Assembly (NCBI GenBank): GCA_028289725.1
Contig: JANQOH010000265.1
Span: 1 to 11,021, forward strand
DNA from: Alphaproteobacteria bacterium
GTDB taxonomy: Bacteria > Pseudomonadota > Alphaproteobacteria > UBA7887
Direction: 5' to 3'
Length of the DNA: 11,021 nt
Under the pieces are notes generated by a model. That model searched no databases. It was not told the DNA's origin and worked only from the letters and a program-made list of their open reading frames with translations. The first letter of the stretch is position 1; each line of letters opens with the position of its first letter. Shown here in pieces: positions 1 through 6,523 of this stretch. Made by a program: the position numbers and the translations under genes.

Positions 1-226
1 TTTCCAAGGCTTTGAGCGGGTCGACCAAATCGCCTTGGGATAGTTGCACGGTGATGGCTTGGCCAACGGTTTTGGCCTTGAACGGCGGCTTGATTGCTGA
101 GTCCATGACGCCTTGACGGTACTGCACGTCGGCGAACACACACGAGGCGCTATAGCAAGAAACAACGGCGTCGAATCCTTTGAGCAATTCGGCATCGCGT
201 TCGAATTCATTGAAGACTTTGAGCAT
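1..226 (-). CDS. RraA-like family protein, N-terminal part (cut by window edge)
   Basis: The minus-strand frame opens with ATG at 226, has a good ribosome site (AAGGAG, 233-238, 6 nt spacing) and runs off the window, giving the first 75 residues. They match the start of the RraA-like fold: a YSAS segment followed by an ADxxxRxG-like stretch (about 32-39), an M-D-x-A-I-K-P segment (41-47) and a VGQAITV strand (54-60), the counterpart of the family's GPAVTV. Family members include RNase E inhibitor RraA and 4-hydroxy-4-methyl-2-oxoglutarate or oxaloacetate-type aldolases. The catalytic residues lie beyond the window, so the reaction cannot be named. It lies 42 bp downstream of the dehydrogenase on the same strand, so probably one operon. 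Dehydrogenase plus RraA-like pairs are common in catabolic operons, which favours the aldolase or decarboxylase type over the RNase E inhibitor. Confidence 0.75.
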   Translation of the reverse strand, partial: MLKVFNEFERDAELLKGFDAVVSCYSASCVFADVQYRQGVMDSAIKPPFKAKTVGQAITVQLSQGDLVDPLKALE

Positions 227-268
227 ATTGATCTCCTTGGGTCTGATAACGCAGGCGCGGTCCGGTCT

Positions 269-1291
269 CTAACCGGTGGGCCGCGCCGCGAGCTGATCGG
301 CATTGACTAGATTGGCCGGCGCTTCGCCGCGCAAAACGCGCGCGACTTCGGAAGCCGCCCCTTGGCGCGCGAGCTGAATCGATTCCTCGGAATAGTAGGC
401 GGCGTGTGGTGTAACTATGACGTTGGGCAGGCTGAACAGCGGGTTGTCGGCGGGGGCCCAAGCCCGGCGTTTGGCCGGCTCTTCTTCCGGGTCATCGAGG
501 CCGGCGCCGGCGATACGTCCGTCGCGCAACGCCCGGTACAGAGCCTGGTTGTCGATCGTCGGGCCGCGCCCGGTGTTGATCACGACAGCGTGTGGGCGCA
601 TGCGATTAAACTCGTCTTCGGACAAGAAGTGCTTGGTGTCGGGCGCCATCGGCACCTGCATCATCAAATAGTCCGACTGCGTGATGACCGTGTCGCGGTC
701 GACTTTCTCAGCGCCATGCGCCGCGATCGCGGCGTCCGACAAAAAAGGGTCGTATACGAACAATCGCACGCCAAAGGCTTTCGCGCGCTCGGCAATGGCC
801 TGGCCGATGGTGCCGAATGACACGATGCCCATGGTCCGCCCGCGAATGCGGTATATCGGCGCGCCGGATTGCCAGCGCCACACGCCGTCATGGGTTGCAC
901 GATTGTAGGCGTCGAGTTTTCGAGTCAGCGCCAACCACAGTGCAATCGCGTGGTCGGCGACTTCGTCGGTGCAATAGTCGCGGACGTTCGTGACCATGAT
1001 GCCCTTGGCGCTCGCGGCCTCGACATCCACGATATCGACACCGACGCCGTAGCGCGCGATCACGCGGCACCGCTCCATTCGTGCGATGGTTTGCGCACCA
1101 ACGCGCGCATACTGGTTCATCATCGCGGTGCAATTCGGCGCGACGTCGAGCAGGTCATCCTCACTTTTGGCTTGAAGCGCCACGACCTTGGCCCCAGCGT
1201 TCTCTAGGATCGCGCGCTCCACATCGACGTCGCCATAGTCGTAATCGGTGATCACCACGAGAGGCTGATCCGGCTTGGTTCGGTCAACCAT
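269..1291 (-). CDS. D-2-hydroxyacid dehydrogenase, CtBP/SerA-like, NAD-dependent
   Basis: 340 residues, close to the usual length for the D-isomer-specific 2-hydroxyacid dehydrogenase family (NAD-linked interconversion of 2-oxo and 2-hydroxy acids, cytosolic). Seen: RYGVGVDIVD (80-89), the substrate-side loop; the Rossmann segment GIVSFGTIGQAIAERA (155-170); an acidic residue after strand 2 (D181) that favours NAD over NADP; the catalytic Arg in NTGRG (R242), Glu in the DDPEEEP segment (E271) and His in TPHAA (H296). The overall sequence most resembles the C-terminal-binding-protein-like subgroup, which is often annotated as phosphoglycerate dehydrogenase; true SerA is unlikely because there is no ACT domain. 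Oddity: the first glycine of GxGxxG is serine (S158). ATG 1291 is chosen because an in-frame TGA lies a short way upstream; its ribosome site is weak. It is divergent from a GntR regulator and followed by an RraA-like gene, suggesting catabolism of an unidentified hydroxy acid. Confidence 0.88.
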   Translation of the reverse strand: MVDRTKPDQPLVVITDYDYGDVDVERAILENAGAKVVALQAKSEDDLLDVAPNCTAMMNQYARVGAQTIARMERCRVIARYGVGVDIVDVEAASAKGIMVTNVRDYCTDEVADHAIALWLALTRKLDAYNRATHDGVWRWQSGAPIYRIRGRTMGIVSFGTIGQAIAERAKAFGVRLFVYDPFLSDAAIAAHGAEKVDRDTVITQSDYLMMQVPMAPDTKHFLSEDEFNRMRPHAVVINTGRGPTIDNQALYRALRDGRIAGAGLDDPEEEPAKRRAWAPADNPLFSLPNVIVTPHAAYYSEESIQLARQGAASEVARVLRGEAPANLVNADQLAARPTG

Positions 1292-1380
1292 GCGCGTTGT
1301 GCCCGCTCGGGACCCATATCGGAGTGCTCATTGGAGCCCGCCGCCCCCTTGAAAGACGCATTCGGATTGAACTTACATTC

Positions 1381-1420
1381 TTGAGAGATATCTGATATCT
1401 CAGATATTAGAGAATTCCAA
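1381..1420. promoter_or_regulatory. Divergent promoters with overlapping GntR-type operator
   Basis: The core is ATATCTGA-TATC-TCAGATAT (1388-1407), an exact 8-bp inverted repeat with a 4-bp centre. GATATCT is also tandemly repeated at 1387-1393 and 1394-1400. On the plus strand TTGAGA (1381-1386), 17 bp, then ATATTA (1404-1409) can serve as a -35/-10 pair for the regulator gene. On the minus strand TTGGAA (complement of 1415-1420), 17 bp, then TATCAG (complement of 1392-1397) can serve the dehydrogenase operon. The repeat overlaps both. By analogy with FCD-type GntR regulators, the neighbouring regulator probably binds here and represses both directions until a ligand releases it. Operator geometry is seen directly; promoter calls and the binding protein are inferred. 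Confidence 0.6.
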
Positions 1421-1461
1421 GCGTTTGTTGTTTGCACCGGTTTCGTGGGAGAAATCGACTA

Positions 1462-2154
1462 ATGCCCGTCATCGCGCGCCCGGAATCCCTGACCGCCACG
1501 GTTCTCCGGCATTTGCGGAAAAGCATCGTCGACGGCGATATCGCGCTCGGCCAGCCACTCTATGAGCGCGCTTTGGCCGAAGATTTGGGCGTTTCGAAAA
1601 CGCCTGTGCGCGAGGCGCTAGCCCAGCTGCGCATGGAGGGCTTGGTCACCATCGTGCCGCAGAAGGGCGCCTTCGTGTTCAGCCTAAGCGCGGGTGAGGT
1701 GACGCAAATTTGCGAGCTACGCGAAACACTCGAATACGCCGCTCTGGATTACGCCTTATCGCGCAATCCTGAAAACCTCCTCGGCGCGATTGCCGATGCC
1801 GTAGAGACTATGGATGTCGCGAAGGCAGCCAGCGACGAACGCGCATACCTTGCCGCCGACACGGCCTTTCACCAGGCCTTTTTCGATCACTGCGGCAATG
1901 AGTACTTGCGGGATGCGTATCGCATGTTCAGCGGCAAGATCGCGGCGTTGCGCACGCACCTTGCAAGCAAGCCGCTGCACACCCGGAAGTCGTTCGCTGA
2001 GCATCACGAAATCTTGGGGGCGATCGAAGCACACGATTTGGAAAGGGCCTTGGCTATTCTCCAAACCCATATTGGCCGGACCAAGTCGACCTACACGGAC
2101 GAAGTAAAAGACATCGCGGAAGCCGACCGTAAGGCGTCGAAAGCGACCAGTTGA
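1462..2154 (+). CDS. GntR-family transcriptional regulator, FCD (FadR) subfamily
   Basis: A DNA-binding repressor or activator of the GntR/FadR type. Residues 8-75 form the winged helix-turn-helix, with the recognition-helix signature DLGVSKTPVREALAQLRMEG (41-60) and the wing VTIVPQKGAFV (62-72). Residues about 83-210 are the all-helical FCD ligand domain, keeping the metal/ligand set D133-xxx-H137, H181 and H203, so a carboxylate effector bound through a metal is likely. The ATG at 1462 is chosen because GGGAG sits at 1447-1451 with suitable spacing. An in-frame TTG at 1432 would add ten residues but has no ribosome site. From 1462 the protein has 230 residues, normal for the family. Divergent from the dehydrogenase/RraA-like operon with a shared operator at 1388-1407, so it is most likely the local regulator. 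Confidence 0.92.
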   Translation: MPVIARPESLTATVLRHLRKSIVDGDIALGQPLYERALAEDLGVSKTPVREALAQLRMEGLVTIVPQKGAFVFSLSAGEVTQICELRETLEYAALDYALSRNPENLLGAIADAVETMDVAKAASDERAYLAADTAFHQAFFDHCGNEYLRDAYRMFSGKIAALRTHLASKPLHTRKSFAEHHEILGAIEAHDLERALAILQTHIGRTKSTYTDEVKDIAEADRKASKATS

Positions 2155-2328
2155 TTCGACGCGTGGCGCGATCTTGAACACGCCGTGCCGCTTGCCCATC
2201 GAGAGCCAGTGCGCCTCCAATCGATGCTGTGCGCCGCATAAAAAATGGTGCGACTACCCGCTCCTCCTTCCTTAGGTGTTTTTCGCCCATCAGAACTGTC
2301 GAAGGTGCACAATCGGCTGCAATAAAAA

Positions 2329-2356
2329 TTGGGCCGCTATTTCAGAAGCGGCCCAA
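2329..2356 (-). terminator. Rho-independent terminator of the small secreted-protein gene
   Basis: A perfect 10-bp stem, TTGGGCCGCT (2329-2338) with AGCGGCCCAA (2347-2356), and an 8-nt loop. Read on the minus strand the stem is followed by TTTTTATT (complement of 2321-2328), the expected U-tract. It lies just after the stop at 2383 of the minus-strand gene. On the plus strand the stem is followed by AAAATTCACTT, so it is a poor terminator for the upstream GntR gene. Confidence 0.8.
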
Positions 2357-2382
2357 AATTCACTTAGATATCATTTTGACTG

Positions 2383-2871
2383 TTAATTGCATTCACCTTG
2401 CCATGTAGATGCGCTCATCGTGCCATCTTCTACCTGTGGCGTAAACGTGCCATTAGCGCTGCGCCCCTCAAACTTCCCGGTGCCGCCCAACGACGCCCAG
2501 ATGCCGTTGGGTTTACCGGGCTCTTGGGCCCAAGTCAGCGAGTACGTGTCACCATCTTGATCCTTGCGCGCACAATGGCCGCTGGCGTCCGTTGTGCCGT
2601 CCGGCAGAAACAGAATCGAGCCCGCACATTCGCCCGTGGTCAGATTATAGATGTTGTTTGGGTCGTCGGTGATCACGACGCTTTGCTGGCGAACGGTCAG
2701 GATCGAATGGCCATTGCCGAGTTCGGTCATCTCAGCGGTTTGTGCGACCAGCACATCATAACCGGAGCACGCGGCGCCGAAGGCAACCGAGCCAAATGAG
2801 ACGGTTGCGATGCTTGCGACGGCCACGGTCGCGGCGATCTTTAGCTTCGTACAATTTGAACTTGGTTTCAC
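2383..2871 (-). CDS. Small secreted protein of unknown function, four conserved-looking cysteines
   Basis: I do not recognise the family. A GTG start at 2871 is preferred over an ATG at 2958: it has a near-ideal ribosome site (GGGAGGA, 2876-2882, 5 nt from GGAGG to the start) and places a textbook signal peptide at the N-terminus, with K2 and K9-K11 positive, a hydrophobic core at about 12-30 and likely cleavage after FGA (31-33). The longer form would bury the signal at residue 30 and beyond. The mature part of about 129 residues has four cysteines (C35, C82, C100, C161), enough for two disulfides, and is rich in G, T, S and D, with a GGTGKFEGRSANGTFT stretch (129-144) suggestive of a beta-sandwich. 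Likely periplasmic or extracellular. It is a single-gene unit with its own terminator and an upstream palindrome (2894-2918). Confidence 0.7.
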   Translation of the reverse strand: MKPSSNCTKLKIAATVAVASIATVSFGSVAFGAACSGYDVLVAQTAEMTELGNGHSILTVRQQSVVITDDPNNIYNLTTGECAGSILFLPDGTTDASGHCARKDQDGDTYSLTWAQEPGKPNGIWASLGGTGKFEGRSANGTFTPQVEDGTMSASTWQGECN

Positions 2872-2893
2872 GATATCCTCCCATTCGAAAGGT

Positions 2894-2918
2894 GCGGCAA
2901 TCGCACGTGCGATTCCGC
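2894..2918 (-). promoter_or_regulatory. Perfect 16-bp palindrome inside an extended hairpin upstream of the secreted-protein gene
   Basis: AATCGCAC/GTGCGATT (2899-2914) is an uninterrupted palindrome. It is extended by GCGG (2894-2897) and CCGC (2915-2918) with one bulged C. It lies 27 bp upstream of the GTG start on the minus strand, immediately before the ribosome site. It could be an operator for a dimeric regulator or a 5'-leader hairpin that controls translation; the sequence cannot tell which. Confidence 0.55.
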
Positions 2919-3199
2919 TATGGATGACTGCGACATGGCAGGACACACCCACAAACAAGGTGGCGGTCGCGCCACGTCGTTCGAGCCGCGGCTACAGAAC
3001 CGCCGCGCCAGTTACGTCTTCGATGGGGTGCCTATCGTTGGTTTCTCTCGCTGATCCGGCAGGCAGACCTGGATCGCTTTCCCCTGCGGCGCGGCTCAAC
3101 CCAACCGCGCCTTATATTCCCCCCGCGCGGAACCTCCGCGCCAAGAAACGCTACGCCAGGCTTTGTCCGGACACAACCGGAAATTTCGACCGCAATGTC
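2919..3199. other. Intergenic stretch without a supportable gene
   Basis: Between the secreted-protein upstream palindrome and the HPPD stop I find no convincing coding sequence. It contains a short hairpin GTGGCG-GTCG-CGCCAC (2960-2975) and a 10-bp palindrome TGTCCGGACA (3164-3173), near the HPPD 3' end. Neither has a T-run, so neither is called a terminator. It should hold the promoter of the minus-strand secreted-protein gene, but no -35/-10 pair stands out. Confidence 0.5.
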
Positions 3200-4276
3200 T
3201 TACTTCGCGCCGACCACGCCGCGGGCGACCTGGTCGCGTTCGATCGAGTCGAACAGGGCTTTAAAGTTGCCTTCGCCGAAGCCTTCATCGCCCTTGCGCT
3301 CGATGAACTCGAAGAAGACCGGGCCGAGGAGCGTGTCGGAGAAGATTTGGAGTAACAGGCGCGGGGACCCGCCATCGGTCGTGCCATCGAGCAAGATGCC
3401 CCGCGTGCGCAAGTCGTTCACCGGTTGGCCGTGGCCGGGCAGGCGTTCGTCGAGCATATCGTAATAGGTGCCCGGCGGCGGCGTCATCAGAGGAACGTCA
3501 TTCACTTTCAGTTTGTCGAGACACGCCACCAGATCGTCGCAGCGCAACGCGATATGCTGAATCCCTTCGCCGTTGAACTGCATCAGGAATTCCTCGATCT
3601 GCCCGGTGCCGGCTGAGGCTTCCTCGTTCAAGGGAATGCGGATCTTGCCGTCGGGTGCACACATGGCGCGCGACTTAAGCCCGGTATATTCGCCCTTAAT
3701 GTCGAAATCGCGCAGTTCGCGAAAACCAAACAGCTTCTCGTAATAGTCGGCCCAATAGGCCATGCGCCCGCGATACACATTGTGCGTGAGGTGATCGATC
3801 GTGTGGAAGCCACAGCCCGCCGGATGTTGGTCCGCACCGTCGTGAAACCGGAAATCGATGTCGTAGATCGACGAACCCTCGTCATAGCGGTCGATCAAAT
3901 AGATCGGCGCGCCGCCGATGCCCTTGACCGCCGGTAACTTGAGCTCCATCGGCCCGGTCGGAATGTCGATCGGTTGTGCGCCCAATTCAATCACGCGGGC
4001 ATAGGCCTTATGCGCATCGCGCACCCGAAACGCGAGCCCGCACGCCGACGGCCCATGCTCTTCCGCGAAATAGGCCGCGAGACTTTTTGGTTCGCGATTG
4101 ATGATGAAATTGATCCCGCCTTGCCGATAGAGCGATACGTCCTTCGACCGATGCCGCGCGACTTCGCTGAAGCCGAGCGTAGCGAACACGTTTTCCAGCA
4201 CGCCGGCCTCGGGCGAGGCAAATTCGACAAACTCAAACCCGTCGAGGGCGAGGGGGTTTTCAAAGGCATTGATCAT
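3200..4276 (-). CDS. hpd: 4-hydroxyphenylpyruvate dioxygenase
   Basis: A non-haem iron enzyme that converts 4-hydroxyphenylpyruvate to homogentisate in tyrosine degradation, cytosolic. From ATG 4276 it has 358 residues, the normal bacterial length. The iron ligands fall where expected for the Pseudomonas-type enzyme: H162 (IDHLTHNV), H241 (GIQHIALRC) and E323 (FFEFIERKGD). Two vicinal-oxygen-chelate halves are visible, the N-terminal one about 10-145 and the catalytic one about 155-325, plus the gating C-terminal helix GFGEGNFKALFDSIERDQ (332-349). An ATG at 4315 would add 13 residues but lacks a ribosome site, whereas 4276 has AAGGGG (complement of 4284-4289). No homogentisate dioxygenase or fumarylacetoacetase gene lies in the window, so the pathway is continued elsewhere. 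The preceding same-strand gene ends 60 bp upstream. Confidence 0.96.
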   Translation of the reverse strand: MINAFENPLALDGFEFVEFASPEAGVLENVFATLGFSEVARHRSKDVSLYRQGGINFIINREPKSLAAYFAEEHGPSACGLAFRVRDAHKAYARVIELGAQPIDIPTGPMELKLPAVKGIGGAPIYLIDRYDEGSSIYDIDFRFHDGADQHPAGCGFHTIDHLTHNVYRGRMAYWADYYEKLFGFRELRDFDIKGEYTGLKSRAMCAPDGKIRIPLNEEASAGTGQIEEFLMQFNGEGIQHIALRCDDLVACLDKLKVNDVPLMTPPPGTYYDMLDERLPGHGQPVNDLRTRGILLDGTTDGGSPRLLLQIFSDTLLGPVFFEFIERKGDEGFGEGNFKALFDSIERDQVARGVVGAK

Positions 4277-4317
4277 AGCTACGCCCCTTCGCTTTTCGTC
4301 AGTATCGAAGAGCATAA

Positions 4318-4335
4318 TGACATGAAAGTTGACAT
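4318..4335. repeat. Direct repeat TGACAT-N6-TGACAT upstream of the HPPD gene
   Basis: Two exact TGACAT copies with a 12-bp period (4318-4323 and 4330-4335) sit about 42 bp before the HPPD start and touch the stop codon of the preceding gene. Helical phasing is compatible with a tandem protein-binding site in the HPPD promoter. It could also be chance; no binding protein is identified. Confidence 0.3.
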
Positions 4336-5094
4336 CTAGAGGGGGTGAAACCGCTCTGAGATATTCTGCGCGTGTCGGCGTACTTCTTCATTCTCCGATT
4401 CCTCCAGAGTCGAAAGGAGTTGTTTGTATGTCAAATGTTTGTAGTCGACCTCCGCATGTCTCACGAACTCGCCAAATAGCGCCACTTCCTCTCGATGTTT
4501 TTGAATTCTGACTTCGGGAATAATTTTTCCGTTCGGCCAGGAGGATGGCTCCGCATAGAGGTATAGGAGTATCGCCTGTTTGCTATTCTTGCTTGCGTGG
4601 GTCCGCAGCCCGAATGCGTGCTTCACGAGTTGTACGGCGTCGAGATGATGGAACTCGACCTTCCGTTTGGCCAGTTGGTCCCGGAGTTTCTCGAATGGGC
4701 CCATATGCTCGCCCCAAACGCGTCTCCGGTAGGCGTCGGAGAATGTCTTATTGGAGGGGCCGCGAAAGGGCTCGTAACGTTTGCTCTCAATTCCGATCAT
4801 GTGCGTCCCGGTTTCGGCATAAGCGTCGAGCCACGGATGTTTGCCACCCCGCCAGGGAAACCGAACGCATTTTTCGATCGCCACCACGCGTGCAGGCCAT
4901 CCGTTTGTTTCGGTGCCCGACAAAGGTGGCAGGTCGGCCGGACGCTCAAGGAAGAAGCCGAAAGTATTGACGGCCAGCGCCGCCGAAGATTCAGGACTGT
5001 CGAATTTTCCCGATTCGATCTCGTTCCCCGGAGAGGCCTGAAGCGCTTGCGCGATGAGTTCTTTCGGCAAATAAGGGAAGATGCTGTCGGTCAT
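4336..5094 (-). CDS. PD-(D/E)XK nuclease-like hypothetical protein (PGN_0703-like)
   Basis: 252 residues from ATG 5094, which has GAGG about ten bases upstream. A GTG at 5121 would add nine residues. The middle looks like a restriction-endonuclease-fold core: WLDAY (D90) followed by a strand GIESK (101-105) giving D-x(12)-E103-x-K105, then a helix with HLDAVQLVKHAFGL (150-163) that could be the later Q/K helix, and a hydrophobic strand AILLYLYAEP (174-183). The SSAALAVNTFGFF start (36-48) and this core remind me of proteins annotated as PGN_0703 putative restriction endonucleases; this is recalled, not searched. No methylase or partner gene is adjacent. Base composition is milder than the GC-rich neighbours, consistent with acquisition. 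It lies 60 bp before HPPD on the same strand; a functional link is not expected. Confidence 0.6.
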   Translation of the reverse strand: MTDSIFPYLPKELIAQALQASPGNEIESGKFDSPESSAALAVNTFGFFLERPADLPPLSGTETNGWPARVVAIEKCVRFPWRGGKHPWLDAYAETGTHMIGIESKRYEPFRGPSNKTFSDAYRRRVWGEHMGPFEKLRDQLAKRKVEFHHLDAVQLVKHAFGLRTHASKNSKQAILLYLYAEPSSWPNGKIIPEVRIQKHREEVALFGEFVRHAEVDYKHLTYKQLLSTLEESENEEVRRHAQNISERFHPL

Positions 5095-5192
5095 AGGGAC
5101 GCGGACCTCAGTTGACGACACATTCGGTTATCAGCCGCGAAGCGCTGCGGCTCCCGATTGACAATTAAATCGATGCCGCGTCACCCGCACAC

Positions 5193-5675
5193 CTAGGCGC
5201 GCCGTTTCTCGTAGACCAAGGATGCGCGCAGGCGGTCTTCCGGGATGCTGTAATAGGTGCGCAGTTCGGTCTCGCTGTCGGCGCATGCGCGATAGCCAAG
5301 CTTTTCGAGCGCGCCGCGCGCCTTGTAGTTGGCGCGATAGGTGCCGACCAAAATGCGCACGCCCGGCGTGACCGCGGATTCCATCGCCTGGGTCAGTTCG
5401 CTGCCGGTGCCCCGGCGCTGCCATTCGGGCAAGATGTAGGCATGGCGCAGCAGCACGACGTCCTTGATCGGTTCGAGCCCCGCGACGCCGATGAGGGTTC
5501 CGGCATCAAACGCGCCGTACCATGTCATCCGTTCCGCTTCCCGGTCCCAGTCCGCCGCCGTCATCTCCGGGTCGTGCATTTCCGTTTCGTCGAGAAAATC
5601 ACGATACCAGCGCGCCGCCACATTAATGACGTGGAGCGCGTCGGCGCGGTCGGTTGAGGTCAACGCGCGGATCAT
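5193..5675 (-). CDS. GNAT-family N-acetyltransferase
   Basis: 160 residues from ATG 5675, normal for a single-domain GNAT protein, which transfers acetyl from acetyl-CoA to an amine. Seen: strand 4 VVLLRHAYILPEWQRRGTGSEL (73-94) ending in the pyrophosphate-binding loop Q86-R-R-G-T-G91; an Asn-containing segment YRANYKARGALEKLGYRA (113-130), the usual motif B with its GALxKLGY signature; and a final beta strand LRTYYSI (138-144). The substrate cannot be deduced. The ribosome site is weak; the open frame extends much further upstream, but that part has no domain character and crosses the divergent gene's leader. Transcribed away from the NTF2-like gene with 175 bp between the two starts. Confidence 0.88.
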   Translation of the reverse strand: MIRALTSTDRADALHVINVAARWYRDFLDETEMHDPEMTAADWDREAERMTWYGAFDAGTLIGVAGLEPIKDVVLLRHAYILPEWQRRGTGSELTQAMESAVTPGVRILVGTYRANYKARGALEKLGYRACADSETELRTYYSIPEDRLRASLVYEKRRA

Positions 5676-5850
5676 GGCGTGGCGTCTCGTAAGGGATGGC
5701 GACGGGCATTCTAAACACAGCGCGGCCCCGCACGCGACCGTTCCACACCGCGCCGCAGGCCCGCGGTCTCGCCGCGCGATTGATCCAGATCGTGGCGCGG
5801 CGCGGATCGGGCCCATACCGTGGCGCGATAGCTTTTCGGAGGACCATCCG

Positions 5851-6267
5851 ATGCAAAGTGCTGATCCCATCGTCACGTCCGATGACACCGTCATGGCCGA
5901 CGCGCACCCGAATATCGCGCTTCTGAAGCGGTTGGATATGGCGAACCTCGAAAACGCCGCCGACCTTTTCACGGACGACTTCGTTTTTCATTTCTTCAAT
6001 CCGAAGCTGCCCGATCTTGCCGGCGACTATGTGGGCGTGAGCGGCATGCAGACATTCCTCGGCAAGATGGTCGCGCTGACCGAAGGAACGTTCCATGTCG
6101 AACTGATTACGGTAACGCCGGTCGGCAACGAACTGATCGTCATGCACAACCGGAACCACATGACGCTGCAGGGCACCCCGATCGAAACCGAGGTGGTGGT
6201 CGTGTGGCGCGTCGTCGGCGGCCGCTTTGCCGAGGTCTGGGACATCCCGTCGGTCTACGGTGTGTAG
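5851..6267 (+). CDS. NTF2-like / SnoaL-like family protein
   Basis: 138 residues from ATG 5851, chosen for the strong ribosome site GGAGGA (5838-5843, 7 nt spacing). The larger open frame upstream is GC-rich shadow. The pattern fits the cone-shaped NTF2 fold: an N-terminal helix (PNIALLKRLDMANLENAADL, 20-39), the typical TDDFVFHFFNP (41-51), a GVSGMQTFLGKM helix (62-73) and long beta strands ending in VVVVWRVVGGRFAEVWDI (115-132), the family's characteristic closing strands with W-R and E-V-W-D. Members bind or isomerise small hydrophobic substrates (SnoaL cyclases, ketosteroid isomerases) or are accessory domains; catalytic identity is not readable. A second in-frame Met (M15) is possible but has no ribosome site. 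Confidence 0.82.
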   Translation: MQSADPIVTSDDTVMADAHPNIALLKRLDMANLENAADLFTDDFVFHFFNPKLPDLAGDYVGVSGMQTFLGKMVALTEGTFHVELITVTPVGNELIVMHNRNHMTLQGTPIETEVVVVWRVVGGRFAEVWDIPSVYGV

Positions 6268-6309
6268 GGCCGGAAGCCGCTTCCGACGCGTGGTCGCCGC
6301 CGCAACGGG

Positions 6310-6330
6310 ATCCCGGATCAAGTCCGGGAT
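6310..6330. repeat. Dispersed intergenic hairpin, CCCGGA-TCAAG-TCCGGG type
   Basis: ATCCCGGA (6310-6317), loop TCAAG, TCCGGGAT (6323-6330): perfect 8-bp arms. The sequence, with flanking GATGACG, matches a repeat familiar from intergenic regions of many Alphaproteobacteria (reverse form: GTCATCCCGGACTTGATC...). It lies between the NTF2-like stop and the DUF3806 gene, where it could also help end transcription. The family attribution is from memory. Confidence 0.65.
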
Positions 6331-6377
6331 GACGATTGAGCGAGTACGGCACCGGAGCGCAACTTGTCTTCCCGCCC

Positions 6378-6410
6378 GTCACGCCGGCTCCCGAGCCAGC
6401 GTCCAGGGAT
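6378..6410. repeat. Second intergenic repeat hairpin, opposite orientation
   Basis: The segment starts GTCACGCCGGCT and ends GCGTCCAGGGAT, which resembles the common GTCAT...CCGG...ATCCAGGGA intergenic repeat. GGCTC (6386-6390) pairs with GAGCC (6393-6397), and the stem continues imperfectly. It faces the other way relative to the 6310-6330 hairpin, the paired arrangement often seen for such elements. Arms are degenerate. Confidence 0.45.
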
Positions 6411-6523
6411 ACAGGAAAAACCGCTGAAGAAAGGGCACGCCGCCGCCAATAGAGCCGCCATCACTCGCCTCGCGGCGAAGACCGCGCATATTCACTGGGG
6501 AGCAAACATCCCGGTGATAGGCG

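Noticed and set aside
3164..3182. TGTCCGGACA palindrome as HPPD terminator
   Set aside because: Short, with no T-run on the minus strand after it; kept only as a note in the intergenic entry.
2810..3355. 181-codon plus-strand open frame spanning the secreted-protein leader and the HPPD 3' end
   Set aside because: It overlaps two better-supported minus-strand genes, lacks a ribosome site and shows no domain.
4597..5115. 172-codon open frame on the plus strand
   Set aside because: It is antisense to the nuclease-like gene, has no ribosome site and no domain character. The minus-strand reading has the ordered D...ExK pattern and a plausible start.
5464..5850. Long N-terminal extension of the NTF2-like frame
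   Set aside because: The extension is antisense to the GNAT gene and lacks fold features. ATG 5851 has a strong GGAGGA site.
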